The notes under the pieces: model-generated
The model's database searches: none
Told to the model about the DNA's origin: nothing
What the model saw: only the letters and a program-made list of their open reading frames with translations
Shown here: in pieces, positions 8,407 to 19,024 of the stretch
Numbering within the stretch: position 1 is the first letter of the stretch
How the letters are laid out: each line of letters starts with the position of its first letter
From: Gemmatimonadetes bacterium T265
GTDB taxonomy: Bacteria; Gemmatimonadota; Gemmatimonadetes; Gemmatimonadales; Gemmatimonadaceae
Direction of reading: 5' to 3'
DNA: 64,000 bases
Assembly: GCA_019973575.1 (NCBI GenBank)
Contig: BPUI01000005.1
Location: 1 to 64,000 of the forward strand
Program-made: the position numbers and the translations under genes

Positions 8407-8813
8407 CGGGGCACGACGTGGAGCACGACGCTCCCGCGGGCGACCGGCGCGACGCCATGCTCGCGCGCGTCCGCGCGCTGATCACGGCGGCCGACCCCGC
8501 GATCGTCGAAGAGCGGAAGTGGAAGAAGCCGTCGAACGGGATGACCGGGGTGCCGGTCTGGTCGCGGGACGGTATCGTCTGCACCGGCGAGACCTACAAA
8601 CAGGTCGTCAAGCTGACGTTCGCGCGGGGCGCGGCGCTGAAGGACCCCGCGCGCCTGTTCAACGCGAGCCGCGACGGCGCGACGCGGCGCGCCATCGACC
8701 TCCGCACGGGGGACTCCATCGACGAGGCGGCGTTCCAGGCCCTCATCCGCGCGGCGGTGGCGCTGAACGTGGCGGGCCGCGAGCCGATATCCCGCAGGCG
8801 CGGACGGCAGTAG
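8403..8813 (+). CDS. DUF1801-family protein
   Basis: 136 aa. 'MLARVRALITAADPAIVEERKWKKPSNGMTGVPVWSRDGIVCTGETYKQVVKLTFARGAALKDPARLFN' matches the DUF1801/YdhG-like fold ('kW..P..s..G...', 'K..vkltF.kGa.L.DP..LF'), whose biochemical role is not established. It frequently co-occurs with AHSA1 and ArsR genes, as here. Last gene of the four-gene coupled operon. Confidence 0.8.
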   Translation: MTGHDVEHDAPAGDRRDAMLARVRALITAADPAIVEERKWKKPSNGMTGVPVWSRDGIVCTGETYKQVVKLTFARGAALKDPARLFNASRDGATRRAIDLRTGDSIDEAAFQALIRAAVALNVAGREPISRRRGRQ

Positions 8814-8833
8814 CCGCTCAGAAACCACCCGGA

Positions 8834-9496
8834 TCACCCCCCCGCGTACCGCGCGAGCCACACGGACGCATCGCCGCACGCGCGGTCGCGCCGCACGTGC
8901 GACACGAGCGCGAAGCCGTGGGCGGCGAGCAGCGCGCGGTACTCCTCGTCCTCCAGGCTCGCGTGGTAGAGCGGCGCGCCCTCCCACGCCGCGATCACCT
9001 CGCCGGGCTCGGGACCCGAGGTGAACATCAGGACCGCCCCGGGCACCGCGTGCGCGGCGTACACGGGGAACATGGCCCGCTGGTCGTCGGGCGTGAGATG
9101 GAAGCTGCTGTGCCACGCCAACACGCCCTCGAAGCGGCGGCCGGCCAGCGCGGCGCCCGGCACGCGCATGTCGGCCACGACCCACTCGGCAGCGGCCCGG
9201 TGCTCGGGGGGTGTGGCCGCGCGCGCGTGGGCGATCTGCCGCGGCGCGGCGTCGAGGCCCGTGACGCGCAGGCCGCGCGCCAGCAGTGCGTGGGCGACCG
9301 GGTACCCAGTCCCGCAACCGAGGTCGAGCACCGTGGCGCGCTCGCGTCCGGCCGCGGGCGAGGGGGCCGGCAGGGCCGCGACAAACCGGTCCAGCCACGC
9401 GCCCTCGATCACGGCGTCGCGTCCGCGGACGGCGGCCCAGGCGTCCGCCGTCCGGTCGTAGAGCGCGATGATGTCGTCGGCCGAGGGGTGGGGCAC
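8834..9496 (-). CDS. SAM-dependent class I methyltransferase
   Basis: 220 aa. Motif I 'VLDLGCGTGYPVAHALLARGLRVTGLDAAPRQIAHARA' binds S-adenosylmethionine. 'VVADMRVPGAALAGRRFEGVLAWHSSFHL' fits motifs II/III. The N-terminus 'IIALYDRTADAWAAVRG' is common in small-molecule methyltransferases. The substrate cannot be predicted. It converges on the DUF1801 gene with a 20-base gap. Confidence 0.85.
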   Translation of the reverse strand: MPHPSADDIIALYDRTADAWAAVRGRDAVIEGAWLDRFVAALPAPSPAAGRERATVLDLGCGTGYPVAHALLARGLRVTGLDAAPRQIAHARAATPPEHRAAAEWVVADMRVPGAALAGRRFEGVLAWHSSFHLTPDDQRAMFPVYAAHAVPGAVLMFTSGPEPGEVIAAWEGAPLYHASLEDEEYRALLAAHGFALVSHVRRDRACGDASVWLARYAGG

Positions 9497-9539
9497 GCGT
9501 CACCTCCAGAACGGACCGGCCTGAGCCGGCCGTTGCGCG

Positions 9540-10070
9540 TCAGGTGTAGGTCCCCGGCACCGCGTAGTGCAGACTCACGATCCCGGACGGGTACACGTGC
9601 GACCCGACGAGCGCGAGCGCCGTGCGTGCCATCCCCGCGGGCAGCAGCGGGACGCCGCCGCCGAGCAGCATCGGCACCACCGCGACCTCAACCCGGTCGA
9701 CCTGCCCCGCGGCGAGCAGGCTGCCGAACAGCGCGCCGCCGCCGAACAGCCAGATCTCGCCATCGCCGGACTCTGCGCGAAGCGCGGCCACCACGCCGGG
9801 CGCGTCGTCGCGGACGACCGTGACGTCATGGTGCTCCTCCGGCCGGAGCGTGCGCGAGAACACGTACACGCGCGTGCCGGCGTGCCACGGCACCTCCGGT
9901 ACGGTCCGCGTCAACTCGTAGCTGTGTCGGCCGAGCAGCACCGTGTCGACGCGCGCGAAGAGGGCCGCGAAGTCGACCGTGGGGTCGTCCGGGATCCAGT
10001 CGTACTCGCCGTTCGGGCCGGCGATGTAGCCGTCCAAGCTGGCCGCCACGTTGTAGCGCACCAGGCGCAT
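9540..10070 (-). CDS. RibD C-terminal/dihydrofolate reductase-like protein
   Basis: 176 aa from ATG 10070, which has GAGG ten bases upstream; an alternative ATG lies at 10094. 'VRYNVAASLDGYIAGPNGEYDWI', 'VLLGRHSYEL', 'YVFSRTL' and 'IWLFGGGALFGSLLAAGQVDRVEVAVVPMLLGGGVPLLP' are the standard motifs of this NADPH-binding family (YyaP/YwjB type). The role is usually unknown. 43 bases downstream of it, in the same direction, lies the methyltransferase, so the two may be co-transcribed. Confidence 0.85.
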   Translation of the reverse strand: MRLVRYNVAASLDGYIAGPNGEYDWIPDDPTVDFAALFARVDTVLLGRHSYELTRTVPEVPWHAGTRVYVFSRTLRPEEHHDVTVVRDDAPGVVAALRAESGDGEIWLFGGGALFGSLLAAGQVDRVEVAVVPMLLGGGVPLLPAGMARTALALVGSHVYPSGIVSLHYAVPGTYT

Positions 10071-10279
10071 GGAAAGTGGACCTCGCGTCGGCATTCGGGT
10101 GATCGCCCCGCGCCAGGCGGGGGCCGCGCAGCGGCATCCATCCTAACACGTCGCCATGTGTTCCGCGGCCACCTCCGGGCGCCGCGCGGGTGTTAGGCAC
10201 CGTCGTTGGTGCTGCGGCACCCAGCCCGCATCCCGAAAACCACCGTGACGGAGGCGCTCATCGCAGAGCTCGACTGCCG

Positions 10280-11233
10280 CTAGTCGGCCCGACGCGGGTC
10301 CGCCGGCCGGCGTGACTGCCCCGCACGCGGCGCGGCGCTCGGGCCGACGTCGGCGGCGAGCAGTGCCTCGAACGCGACGGCCGGCGCGCTCGGCCGCCGG
10401 CCCTCCAGCCGCAACTGCGTGAGCGGGCGACGGATCACGAGCCCGGCCACGCGCACCGCCCGCACGCGGGCGAGCGCCAACTGATCCGCCGCCGCCGTGC
10501 GCGACACGATCGCCAGCCCGAGCCCGGCCGCGACGGCCTCCTTGACCGCTTCCGTGCTCCCGAGCGTGAGCGCCACGCGCGGGCGCACGCCGTGCGCGGC
10601 GAGCGCCGCCTCGGCAACCACCCGCGTCCCCGACCCGCGTTCGCGGGCGATGAACGGGTGCTCGCCTAATGCGGCCGGCGCGACCGACCGCCGGGTGCGC
10701 CCGAGCGCGTGCTCCGGCGGCGCGAGCACGACGAGTTCGTCCTCGCGCCACGTCGCCGCGCGCACCCCGGGGTCGGTCACCGGCCCTTCCACGAGGGCCA
10801 CGTCGAGGCGGCGCTGCAATAACAGGCGTGCGATCGCCCGGGTGTTCGCGCTCGCCACGCGCAACGTGACCCCCGGGTGCGCCGCCCGGAACGCGCCGAG
10901 GAGCGGCGCGAGGTAGTAGGTGGCCACCGTCGTGCTCGCGCCCAGGCGCAACACGCCCGCGTCGAGCCCCCGCCGGGCGCGGAGCTCGTCCTCGGCCGTG
11001 CGTTCGACGGCGAAGAGCTCGCGCGCCCGCTGATACAGCGCCTCGCCCGCGTCGGTGAGGCGCGCGGCGCGCGCGCCGCGTTCCAGGAGCGGCAGGCCGA
11101 TCTCGCGCTCCAGCCCGAGCACCGCCTTCGAGACCGCCGGCTGACTCAGGCGCAGCACGGTCGCGGCGCGCGAGAAGCCGCCGCGCTCGGCCACCGCCGC
11201 GAACACCCGCAGCGCGTGCAGGTTGAGCGCCAT
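10280..11233 (-). CDS. LysR-family regulator (CysB/YeiE-like)
   Basis: 317 aa. The N-terminal helix-turn-helix 'LHALRVFAAVAERGGFSRAATVLRLSQPAVSKAVLGLEREIGLPLLERG' is followed by a periplasmic-binding-like effector domain (about 90-290). Divergence from a YeiH-type exporter mirrors the YeiE-YeiH arrangement known in other bacteria, where the regulator controls the exporter. The Arg/Pro-rich last 30 residues lie outside the domain. Confidence 0.87.
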   Translation of the reverse strand: MALNLHALRVFAAVAERGGFSRAATVLRLSQPAVSKAVLGLEREIGLPLLERGARAARLTDAGEALYQRARELFAVERTAEDELRARRGLDAGVLRLGASTTVATYYLAPLLGAFRAAHPGVTLRVASANTRAIARLLLQRRLDVALVEGPVTDPGVRAATWREDELVVLAPPEHALGRTRRSVAPAALGEHPFIARERGSGTRVVAEAALAAHGVRPRVALTLGSTEAVKEAVAAGLGLAIVSRTAAADQLALARVRAVRVAGLVIRRPLTQLRLEGRRPSAPAVAFEALLAADVGPSAAPRAGQSRRPADPRRAD

Positions 11234-11365
11234 ACCCGAAAGTAATGCGCGTATGAGAACAATGTCTTGGACTTATACCACGCGGGCCGTCACTCTTCGG
11301 CGCAGACACAGGGTCGCGCGGGCATCTCCGCCGGCCCAACGCTTCACAACGTCGCACTGCCGCCC

Positions 11366-12493
11366 ATGGCCACCACGGTACTCCCGTCCGCGACGCCCCC
11401 CGCGCCTGCGGCACGCACGCCGCCCGCGTGGGCCGCCCGCATCGCCGCGCTCCTGCCGGGGGTCGGATTGGCGACGCTCGTCGGCGGCGTCGCGTGGGGC
11501 GTCGCCCTGGCGGAGGAGCACGCGTTCGGGCACCCGATCGTGGAGGCGCTGGTCGTCGCGATCCTGCTCGGGATGATCGTCCGCACGCTCTGGGCGCCGC
11601 CGGCGCGCCTGGCGGCCGGCGTGGGTTTCACGGCCCGGGAGATTCTGGAGGTCGCCGTACTGCTGCTCGGCGTCTCGGTCGACCTGCCGCTGTTGCTCCG
11701 CGCGGGGCCGGCGCTCGCGGTCGGGATCGTGTTGCTCGTCGTCCTCGGCATCGCGGGTAGTTACGGCCTCGGCCGCGCGCTCGGGCTCCCGCCCAAGCTG
11801 GCCGTCCTCGTGGCGTGCGGGAACTCGATCTGCGGCAACTCGGCCATCGCGGCCGTCGCCCCGGTGATCGACGCCGACCCGGAGCACGTCGCGTCGTCGA
11901 TCGCCTTCACGGCGATCCTCGGCGTCGCGGTGGTGCTCGGGCTGCCACGGCTGGTGCATCCGTTGGGCCTGAGCTTCTACCAGTACGGCGTCCTCGCGGG
12001 GCTCACCGTGTACGCGGTGCCGCAGGTGCTCGCGGCGGCGTTCCCGGTGAGTGTGCTGAGCGGGCAAGTGGGCACGCTCGTGAAGCTCGTGCGCGTGCTG
12101 ATGCTCGGGCCGGTGGTCGTGTTCTTCGCGCTCCGACACCAGCGGGCGGAGCGCGCCGAGGCACGCACGCGCACGGCGGTCGACGGCGCGGAGCGGACGG
12201 CCGGCGCCCCGCGTCCGCGGTTCTCCTTGACGCGCTTCGTGCCGTGGTTCATCGTCGGGTTTCTCGTGCTCGCGGGGCTGCGGTCGGCGGGCGTGCTGCC
12301 GGCCGCGGTCGCGGCGCCGGCGCGCGCGCTGTCCGCCTGGCTCACGATCGCGGCCATGGCCGCGTTAGGCCTTGGGGTCGACCTGAAGGGGATCGCGCGC
12401 GTGGGCCGGCCCGTAATCGCGACCGTCACGGGATCGCTCGTGCTGCTGATCGGGCTGAGCGTGGCGCTCATTCACGGCCTCGGCATCCGCTGA
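11366..12493 (+). CDS. yeiH: YeiH/UPF0324-family putative sulfate exporter
   Basis: 375 aa, about ten transmembrane helices. 'AILLGMIVRTLW', 'LEVAVLLLGVSVDLPLLLRAG', 'CGNSICGNSAIAAVAPVIDADPEHVASSIAFTAILG' and the C-terminal 'AALGLGVDLKGIARVGRPVIATVTGSLVLL' are signature stretches of the Cons_hypoth698/YeiH family, annotated as sulfate or sulfur-oxyanion exporters. ATG 11366 is chosen since upstream codons lie in the intergenic region shared with the LysR gene. The Ala/Pro-rich N-terminal 20 residues are outside the membrane domain. Confidence 0.87.
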   Translation: MATTVLPSATPPAPAARTPPAWAARIAALLPGVGLATLVGGVAWGVALAEEHAFGHPIVEALVVAILLGMIVRTLWAPPARLAAGVGFTAREILEVAVLLLGVSVDLPLLLRAGPALAVGIVLLVVLGIAGSYGLGRALGLPPKLAVLVACGNSICGNSAIAAVAPVIDADPEHVASSIAFTAILGVAVVLGLPRLVHPLGLSFYQYGVLAGLTVYAVPQVLAAAFPVSVLSGQVGTLVKLVRVLMLGPVVVFFALRHQRAERAEARTRTAVDGAERTAGAPRPRFSLTRFVPWFIVGFLVLAGLRSAGVLPAAVAAPARALSAWLTIAAMAALGLGVDLKGIARVGRPVIATVTGSLVLLIGLSVALIHGLGIR

Positions 12494-12776
12494 GCCGTCC
12501 CGGGCGAGGCGGGCGTCACGTCCCGCCGCCCTCGCCTAACACGTGGCTCACGCACGTGCACGCGCGTGCACGCGATGCCGGCCGAATCGGACCACGACTG
12601 CATGGCGCACGGCTCCCGGTACGCCGACGGCAGCCCGGTCACGACGACGCGGCCCACGGCGGTGATCGCCGCGCCGCTCGCGGGGGAGCGCGTGCGCCCG
12701 GGCCGCCGGCCCCTGCGCGACCGGGCGTGGGGCGGCACCGGCGCGATCCGCGCGGTCGACGTCTCGGCCGGCGCGG

Positions 12777-12890
12777 TTGGTCGGGATGCGCGTGGGGGTG
12801 GCCGAGGTCGAGCCGGGCGATGACCTCGCGGCCCTCTTCAGCCGCGCCGACGCCGCGCGGTACGCCGCGCGGCTGGGCCGGCGCGCCGCT
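12777..12890 (+). pseudogene. GGDEF domain remnant (C-terminal end only)
   Basis: In one frame 12777-12890 encodes 'MRVGVAEVEPGDDLAALFSR' followed by 'ADAARYAARLGRR', the familiar tail of GGDEF diguanylate cyclases (GVA...dD...LL.rAD.ALY.AK..GR). The GG(D/E)EF catalytic loop and everything upstream are missing, and the frame runs into low-complexity Arg/Ala sequence. It looks like a relic of a deleted cyclase gene between the YeiH and histidine-kinase genes. The remaining 12494-12939 shows no gene. Confidence 0.5.
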
Positions 12891-12939
12891 GCGGATTTGT
12901 CTCGAGCGCGCCCGGATCGCACACGCGACGGTTCGACGG

Positions 12940-15324
<2,385 letters not shown>

Positions 15325-15510
15325 CGGTGCAAGCTCGCCACGCGTCGCGCCAGGGGGCAAGGCGTGCACGCCCGCCCGGGCGCACCGGCGGCCTCCACAC
15401 CGACCGCGGCGGCAGCTGGGCAGGCGCCGACGCACGCGGGTACCAGCTCTCAAGGGCAGGGTGTTCGATCCGCCGCCTGCGCCTCCGCTGAGACGCTCAC
15501 AGCCCATATG

Positions 15511-15590
15511 TTCGCGAGACGGCCTGGCCGGGGCCGCGTTAGACGTCGCTGCTGATTTCGAGAAGCGTTGTGCGACGCGCGTAAACGACC
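15511..15590 (+). repeat. 80-base dispersed repeat, copy 1
   Basis: This block aligns without gaps to 59018-59097, with 64 of 80 bases identical by my hand alignment. Both begin TTCGCGAGA and end AAACGACC. The best conserved core is 'gagaagcgttg'. Similarity seems to extend about 20 bases further upstream. Copies lie 43 kb apart, both in non-coding DNA. Confidence 0.7.
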
Positions 15591-15591
15591 C

Positions 15592-15703
15592 GATACTGGT
15601 GGCAAATTCGGCGGGGGGGCAGCGACCCTGCTTCGACCTCGCCGTAGCTCAGGGGCGGCACCGCCCTGCCGATGGCGCGGCGGCGGAATTCGCCACCAGT
15701 ATC
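15592..15703. mobile_element. MITE-like element with 20-base terminal inverted repeats
   Basis: The left end GATACTGGTGGCAAATTCGG (15592-15611) pairs with the right end CGGAATTCGCCACCAGTATC (15684-15703), apart from about two mismatches. The interior of some 70 bases is GC-rich and non-coding. A related element with diverged ends lies at 57470-57585 and a lone end at 7130-7150. Size and structure fit a small non-autonomous element, but no matching transposase is present in the window, so a structured RNA or regulatory palindrome remains possible. Confidence 0.45.
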
Positions 15704-16375
15704 CGACCCGCGTGTTGACGACGCGTCGGCTACGTGCGCGTCGCGTTCCGGCCGTTCCCGTACCGGCCGTCGCGCACCGGAACGCGGGACCGCGCCGACG
15801 GTGGGTCGACCGGACGGTCGCGGGACGAACCGGCGGACGAGCGCGGCCGACGCCGTACCGCAGACGGCGTGCGCCAGGATCGCCCACGCTCGGGCGCCCG
15901 CGCCCGTCGTCAGGTGGCGACGGCGCGACGCGGCCGGCAGTCGCCGAGTCTCCGGCGTCTCGATCATGCGCGATCGATCCCACCCCGGCCCGCTGCGGCC
16001 AGCACCCTGAGGCGTCGGCCACCGCCCAGACCTGGGCCCGGGCCGCGGACCGAGCGCGGCATGTCGTCCCACGACATCCCGAATCGTCCGCCGAACGTGA
16101 GGGAGCGCACAGGTTAGCGCACACCAGGTGTTAATCGGCCCGTTCGAGCGCACAACTTGCGCGCTACGCTCGACCGGGCCGGCCCGCTCGACCTACCCCT
16201 TCCCTCTCCCGGCTGGGGGCGCACGCCCCCCTCGTCGTGACTCCGGGCGGCTGTGGGTCGAGCGCGCGGCGCCTCCGCGTCGTCCGCCACGTTGCACCGC
16301 CCACCCCCGCCCGCGACCCGACGCCCGGTCGCCGGCAGCCGTCCGCACGTCCCCCCCTGGTAGAGGAGTTCTCGC

Positions 16376-16534
16376 GTGCTGTCTTCCCTCGCGCTCCGCT
16401 CCGTCATGCTCGGCTATCACCTGCACCGCACGCCGATGCCGCCCCTGTCTCAGGCCCTGTGGAGGTGGATCGCCGCGGGCCTCGCGGGCGCCGCCGCCAT
16501 CCCGCACGCGGCCGTCGGTGCGTTCCGTCGTTAG
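16376..16534 (+). CDS. Possible small protein (52 aa)
   Basis: A GTG start at 16376 preceded by 'gaggagtt' opens a frame of 52 codons ending TAG at 16532-16534. The product has one moderately hydrophobic segment ('ALWRWIAAGLAGAAAIPHAA'). It sits 140 bases upstream of the aminotransferase gene and is followed by three near-identical units of 'cgttaggcgtg' (16529-16556). No family is recognised. It may be a leader peptide or chance. Confidence 0.25.
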   Translation: MLSSLALRSVMLGYHLHRTPMPPLSQALWRWIAAGLAGAAAIPHAAVGAFRR

Positions 16535-16674
16535 GCGTGCGTTAGGCGTGCGTTAGGACGGCGCGAGCCGGCGTCGGGGCGCCACGTCGGCGCTACCTCC
16601 CCCCGTGGCGCAACGCATCCGTCCGCGCTCGTCGTCCGCTCGCGCTCCGCAGGCCCCCTCGCATCGAGCCCATC

Positions 16675-18135
16675 GTGCCCTCGACTCTCGCCCTTCCGTC
16701 GCGCCCGCCGACCCGCTCCACCGGCATTCCGGCCGGGGTGCTCGAACCGCCGCCCGCGCCGCGCGGCGCCCCGGGCGCGCGCGTCCGGGCGCCCATCGAC
16801 CCGCTCCGCGGGAGCCTCGCGGAATTCGCGCGGCCGTCCGGCCCCGACCTGCTCGCACGGACCGCGCCGATCGCGCCCTGGATCGCCGCCCGCCGCGACG
16901 CGCAGGCCTGGCCGTACGCGCGGGCGATCGTCGGCCCGTGCGGCCCGACCGTGGAGGCCGAAGCCGAAACGGCCGCCCTGCGGACCGGGCTCAACTTCGC
17001 GACGCAAGACTATCTCTCCCTCGCGTCGCACCCGGCCGTGCTCGACGCCGCCGTGCACGCCCTGCGCACGCACGGCGTGCACAGCGGCGGCTCGTCGGCG
17101 TTGCAGGGGCGGTCCGGCCTCTCGCGCGCGCTGGAGCGCGAGATCGGCGCCGCCCTGCAGATGGAAGAAGTCGTGCTCTTCTCGTCCGGGTGGGGGGCCG
17201 CGTTCGGGGCGGTCACGGCCCTCGTACGCCCGGACGACCACGTCGTCCTCGACCGCCTCGCCCACGCCTCGCTGCAGACGGGCGCCGCGGCGGCGACGCC
17301 GAACGTCACGCGGGTCGAGCACCTCGACGTGGAGGCGCTGCGCCGCACGCTCACCGAGATCCGCGCCGCGGACGCGCGCCACGGGATCCTCGTCGTCACC
17401 GAGGGGCTGTTCTCGATGGACTCCGACTCGCCGGACCTGCGCGCGATGCAGGCGACCTGCCGCGAGTTCCAGGCGACCCTGCTCGTCGACGTCGCGCACG
17501 ACTTCGGCTCGCTCGGGCCGGACGGGACGGGACACATCGGGCGCGCGGGCCTGCTCGGCGAGGTCGACCTGGTGATGGGCTCGTTCTCCAAGACGTTCGC
17601 GTCGAACGGCGGCTTCGTCGCGACGCGTCACCCGGGCGTGCGGTCCTACCTCGAGGCGTACGGCGGGCCGCACACGTTCTCGAACGCGATGTCGCCGATC
17701 CAGGTCGCGACGGTGCGCGAGGCGCTCCGGATCGTGCGGTCGGACGAGGGTGAGCGGCGGCGCGCCTCGCTCCTGGCGTCGGTCGGCGCGCTGCGCGCGG
17801 CGCTGGCCGGGCGGGGCCTGGCGTGCCTCGGCGACCCGTCGGCGGTCGTCCCGGTGCTGATCGGGCACACGGCCCTCGCGCGCGTGGCGAGCGGCGGCGT
17901 GCTGCGCCGCGGTCTGTTCGCCAACCTGGTCGAGTTCCCCGCGGTCGGGGTGCGCGCCGCGCGGTTCCGGATGCAGGTGCAGGCCGACCACACGCCGGAG
18001 CAGGCGCGCGAGGCGGCGGGGCTGATGGCCGACGCCGTCGGCGAGGCGTGCGAGCAGCTGGCCGCGCGGCCGGCGTCGCCCGCGGCGCGGCCGGCCGCCT
18101 CGCCGCTCTTCCCCAACGCCGCACGCGCGGCATGA
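16675..18135 (+). CDS. Alpha-oxoamine synthase family aminotransferase (KBL/BioF-like)
   Basis: 486 aa PLP enzyme. 'NFATQDYLSLASHPAVLDAA' and 'GVHSGGSSALQGRSGLSRALEREIG' are the start of the fold. 'VDVAHDFGSLGPDGTGH' provides the cofactor-binding Asp-x-x-His, and 'GSFSKTFASNGGF' holds the Schiff-base lysine. Relatives condense an amino acid with an acyl-CoA (2-amino-3-ketobutyrate CoA ligase, 8-amino-7-oxononanoate synthase, serine palmitoyltransferase). The N-terminal extension of about 90 residues is longer than in BioF, resembling serine palmitoyltransferase-like members. No biotin genes lie nearby, so the substrate is open. Start GTG 16675. Confidence 0.85.
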   Translation: MPSTLALPSRPPTRSTGIPAGVLEPPPAPRGAPGARVRAPIDPLRGSLAEFARPSGPDLLARTAPIAPWIAARRDAQAWPYARAIVGPCGPTVEAEAETAALRTGLNFATQDYLSLASHPAVLDAAVHALRTHGVHSGGSSALQGRSGLSRALEREIGAALQMEEVVLFSSGWGAAFGAVTALVRPDDHVVLDRLAHASLQTGAAAATPNVTRVEHLDVEALRRTLTEIRAADARHGILVVTEGLFSMDSDSPDLRAMQATCREFQATLLVDVAHDFGSLGPDGTGHIGRAGLLGEVDLVMGSFSKTFASNGGFVATRHPGVRSYLEAYGGPHTFSNAMSPIQVATVREALRIVRSDEGERRRASLLASVGALRAALAGRGLACLGDPSAVVPVLIGHTALARVASGGVLRRGLFANLVEFPAVGVRAARFRMQVQADHTPEQAREAAGLMADAVGEACEQLAARPASPAARPAASPLFPNAARAA

Positions 18136-18255
18136 CAGCCGCGTAGCGCGCCCCGCGCGATGGCCTAACGCGATGGCCTAACATGGCATGGACCCAACAG
18201 TTGCGTCGCGAGCCGCCACGTCACCTCGGCCGTTCACGAGGGCGAGCCGACGCCG
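18136..18255. repeat. Short tandem repeat containing the GCCTAAC heptamer
   Basis: The 13-base unit 'gcgatggcctaac' occurs twice in tandem (about 18159-18184). It lies between the stop of the aminotransferase gene and the end of the converging secreted-protein gene. There is no gene in the gap. Confidence 0.5.
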
Positions 18256-18795
18256 CTACCGCACCGTCGCCAGCGGGCGCGAGACGCGCTGATCGAAGAT
18301 TACGGCCGTGTTCGCTCCAACCGCCTTGATGACCGGCAACGGGAGGTCGCGGTCGAACGCGACGAACTGGCGCCCCGCCCGCACAACGCACCCCTGACGC
18401 GTGGACATGCCGGAGGGGACGTAGGCCGAGTACGCGCGTGGGTCGTACGCGTCGACAGCCGCGAGCGCACGGCGGCACGTCGCTACGTCCGTCACCACCA
18501 TGGCGGTATCAACCGACGTCCGGCATCGTTCGTGCTGGGCGCGGGACGCCTGCATGTGACGCGCGGCGCTCGTGAACATGCGGGTGGCCACGCGCCGCCT
18601 GAGCTGGGCGAACTCGTCGTCGGCTGCGCACCGTGGCGAGGTGGTCACCTGCGCGGCGGTGTACGGACCCGCGCACCAGATCACCGCGGCTGCCGCGCGC
18701 GTGAGCCAGACGCCCCGGCCGCACGTCCGCGCCCTGGACGCGCGGACGTGCGGCGCACGGCCATTCGCTGTGTGTGGAGGACGCACGTTGCTCAT
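18256..18795 (-). CDS. Secreted protein of unknown function
   Basis: 179 aa if started at ATG 18795. A hydrophobic stretch (about 31-48, ...AAAAVIWCAGPYTAAQ) resembles a signal peptide but is preceded by 30 basic residues. The mature part has four cysteines in a helical-looking pattern ('RCAADDEFAQLRRRVATRMF', 'CRTSVD', 'CRRALAAVDAYDPRAYSAYV', 'CVVRAGRQFVAFDRD'). No family is recognised. It follows blh by 230 bases in the same direction. The coding region near its start contains a perfect 14-base inverted repeat (18718-18731 / 18741-18754), so the true start may be further in. Confidence 0.5.
   Translation of the reverse strand: MSNVRPPHTANGRAPHVRASRARTCGRGVWLTRAAAAVIWCAGPYTAAQVTTSPRCAADDEFAQLRRRVATRMFTSAARHMQASRAQHERCRTSVDTAMVVTDVATCRRALAAVDAYDPRAYSAYVPSGMSTRQGCVVRAGRQFVAFDRDLPLPVIKAVGANTAVIFDQRVSRPLATVR
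18718..18754. repeat. 14-base inverted repeat (hairpin)
   Basis: GCCGCACGTCCGCG (18718-18731) and CGCGGACGTGCGGC (18741-18754) are perfect complements with a 9-base loop. Its position at the 5' end of the secreted-protein gene, downstream of blh, allows a role as attenuator or terminator of the rhodopsin-crtY-blh transcript. No T-run is seen, so intrinsic termination is uncertain. Confidence 0.5.
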
Positions 18796-19024
18796 CGGTG
18801 ACCGGTGTTCGTGTGCGACCGGGATCTCTGCTCAGGGATGCGGCACGAGCGTTCGTGCTCGGCGGCATTGACCCCCACCGTCCCAGCCACGCCGGAGCAT
18901 GCGGCGTGGTCGATCTGCTCGCACCGCGCGACCGACCCGTGCCGCCTGGCGGCAGCGTGCCCATGGCCCAGCAATCGGCCGGTAAGCGACATCGCGACCG
19001 CCAGCGCCCGCTGCTCGGGCACAA

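Larger units (their letters stand above)
15325..16375. other. Repeat-bearing intergenic region
   Basis: About 1 kb with no supported gene. It contains the 80-base dispersed repeat at 15511-15590 and, directly abutting it, a roughly 112-base element with 20-base inverted ends (15592-15703). The rest is GC-rich sequence in which all frames are Arg/Ala/Pro-rich and unlike the neighbouring proteins. Confidence 0.5.

Noticed and set aside
15450-16153. Minus-strand frames of about 200 codons in the repeat region
   Set aside because: Their only similarity is to each other and to the 59 kb region through the repeated DNA. No ribosome site and no protein-like composition.
16529-16556. Three-unit GTTAGGC repeat as an integron attC or CRISPR
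   Set aside because: Only about three 10-base units, with no spacers, no integrase and no attC fold. The heptamer is common across the whole window.
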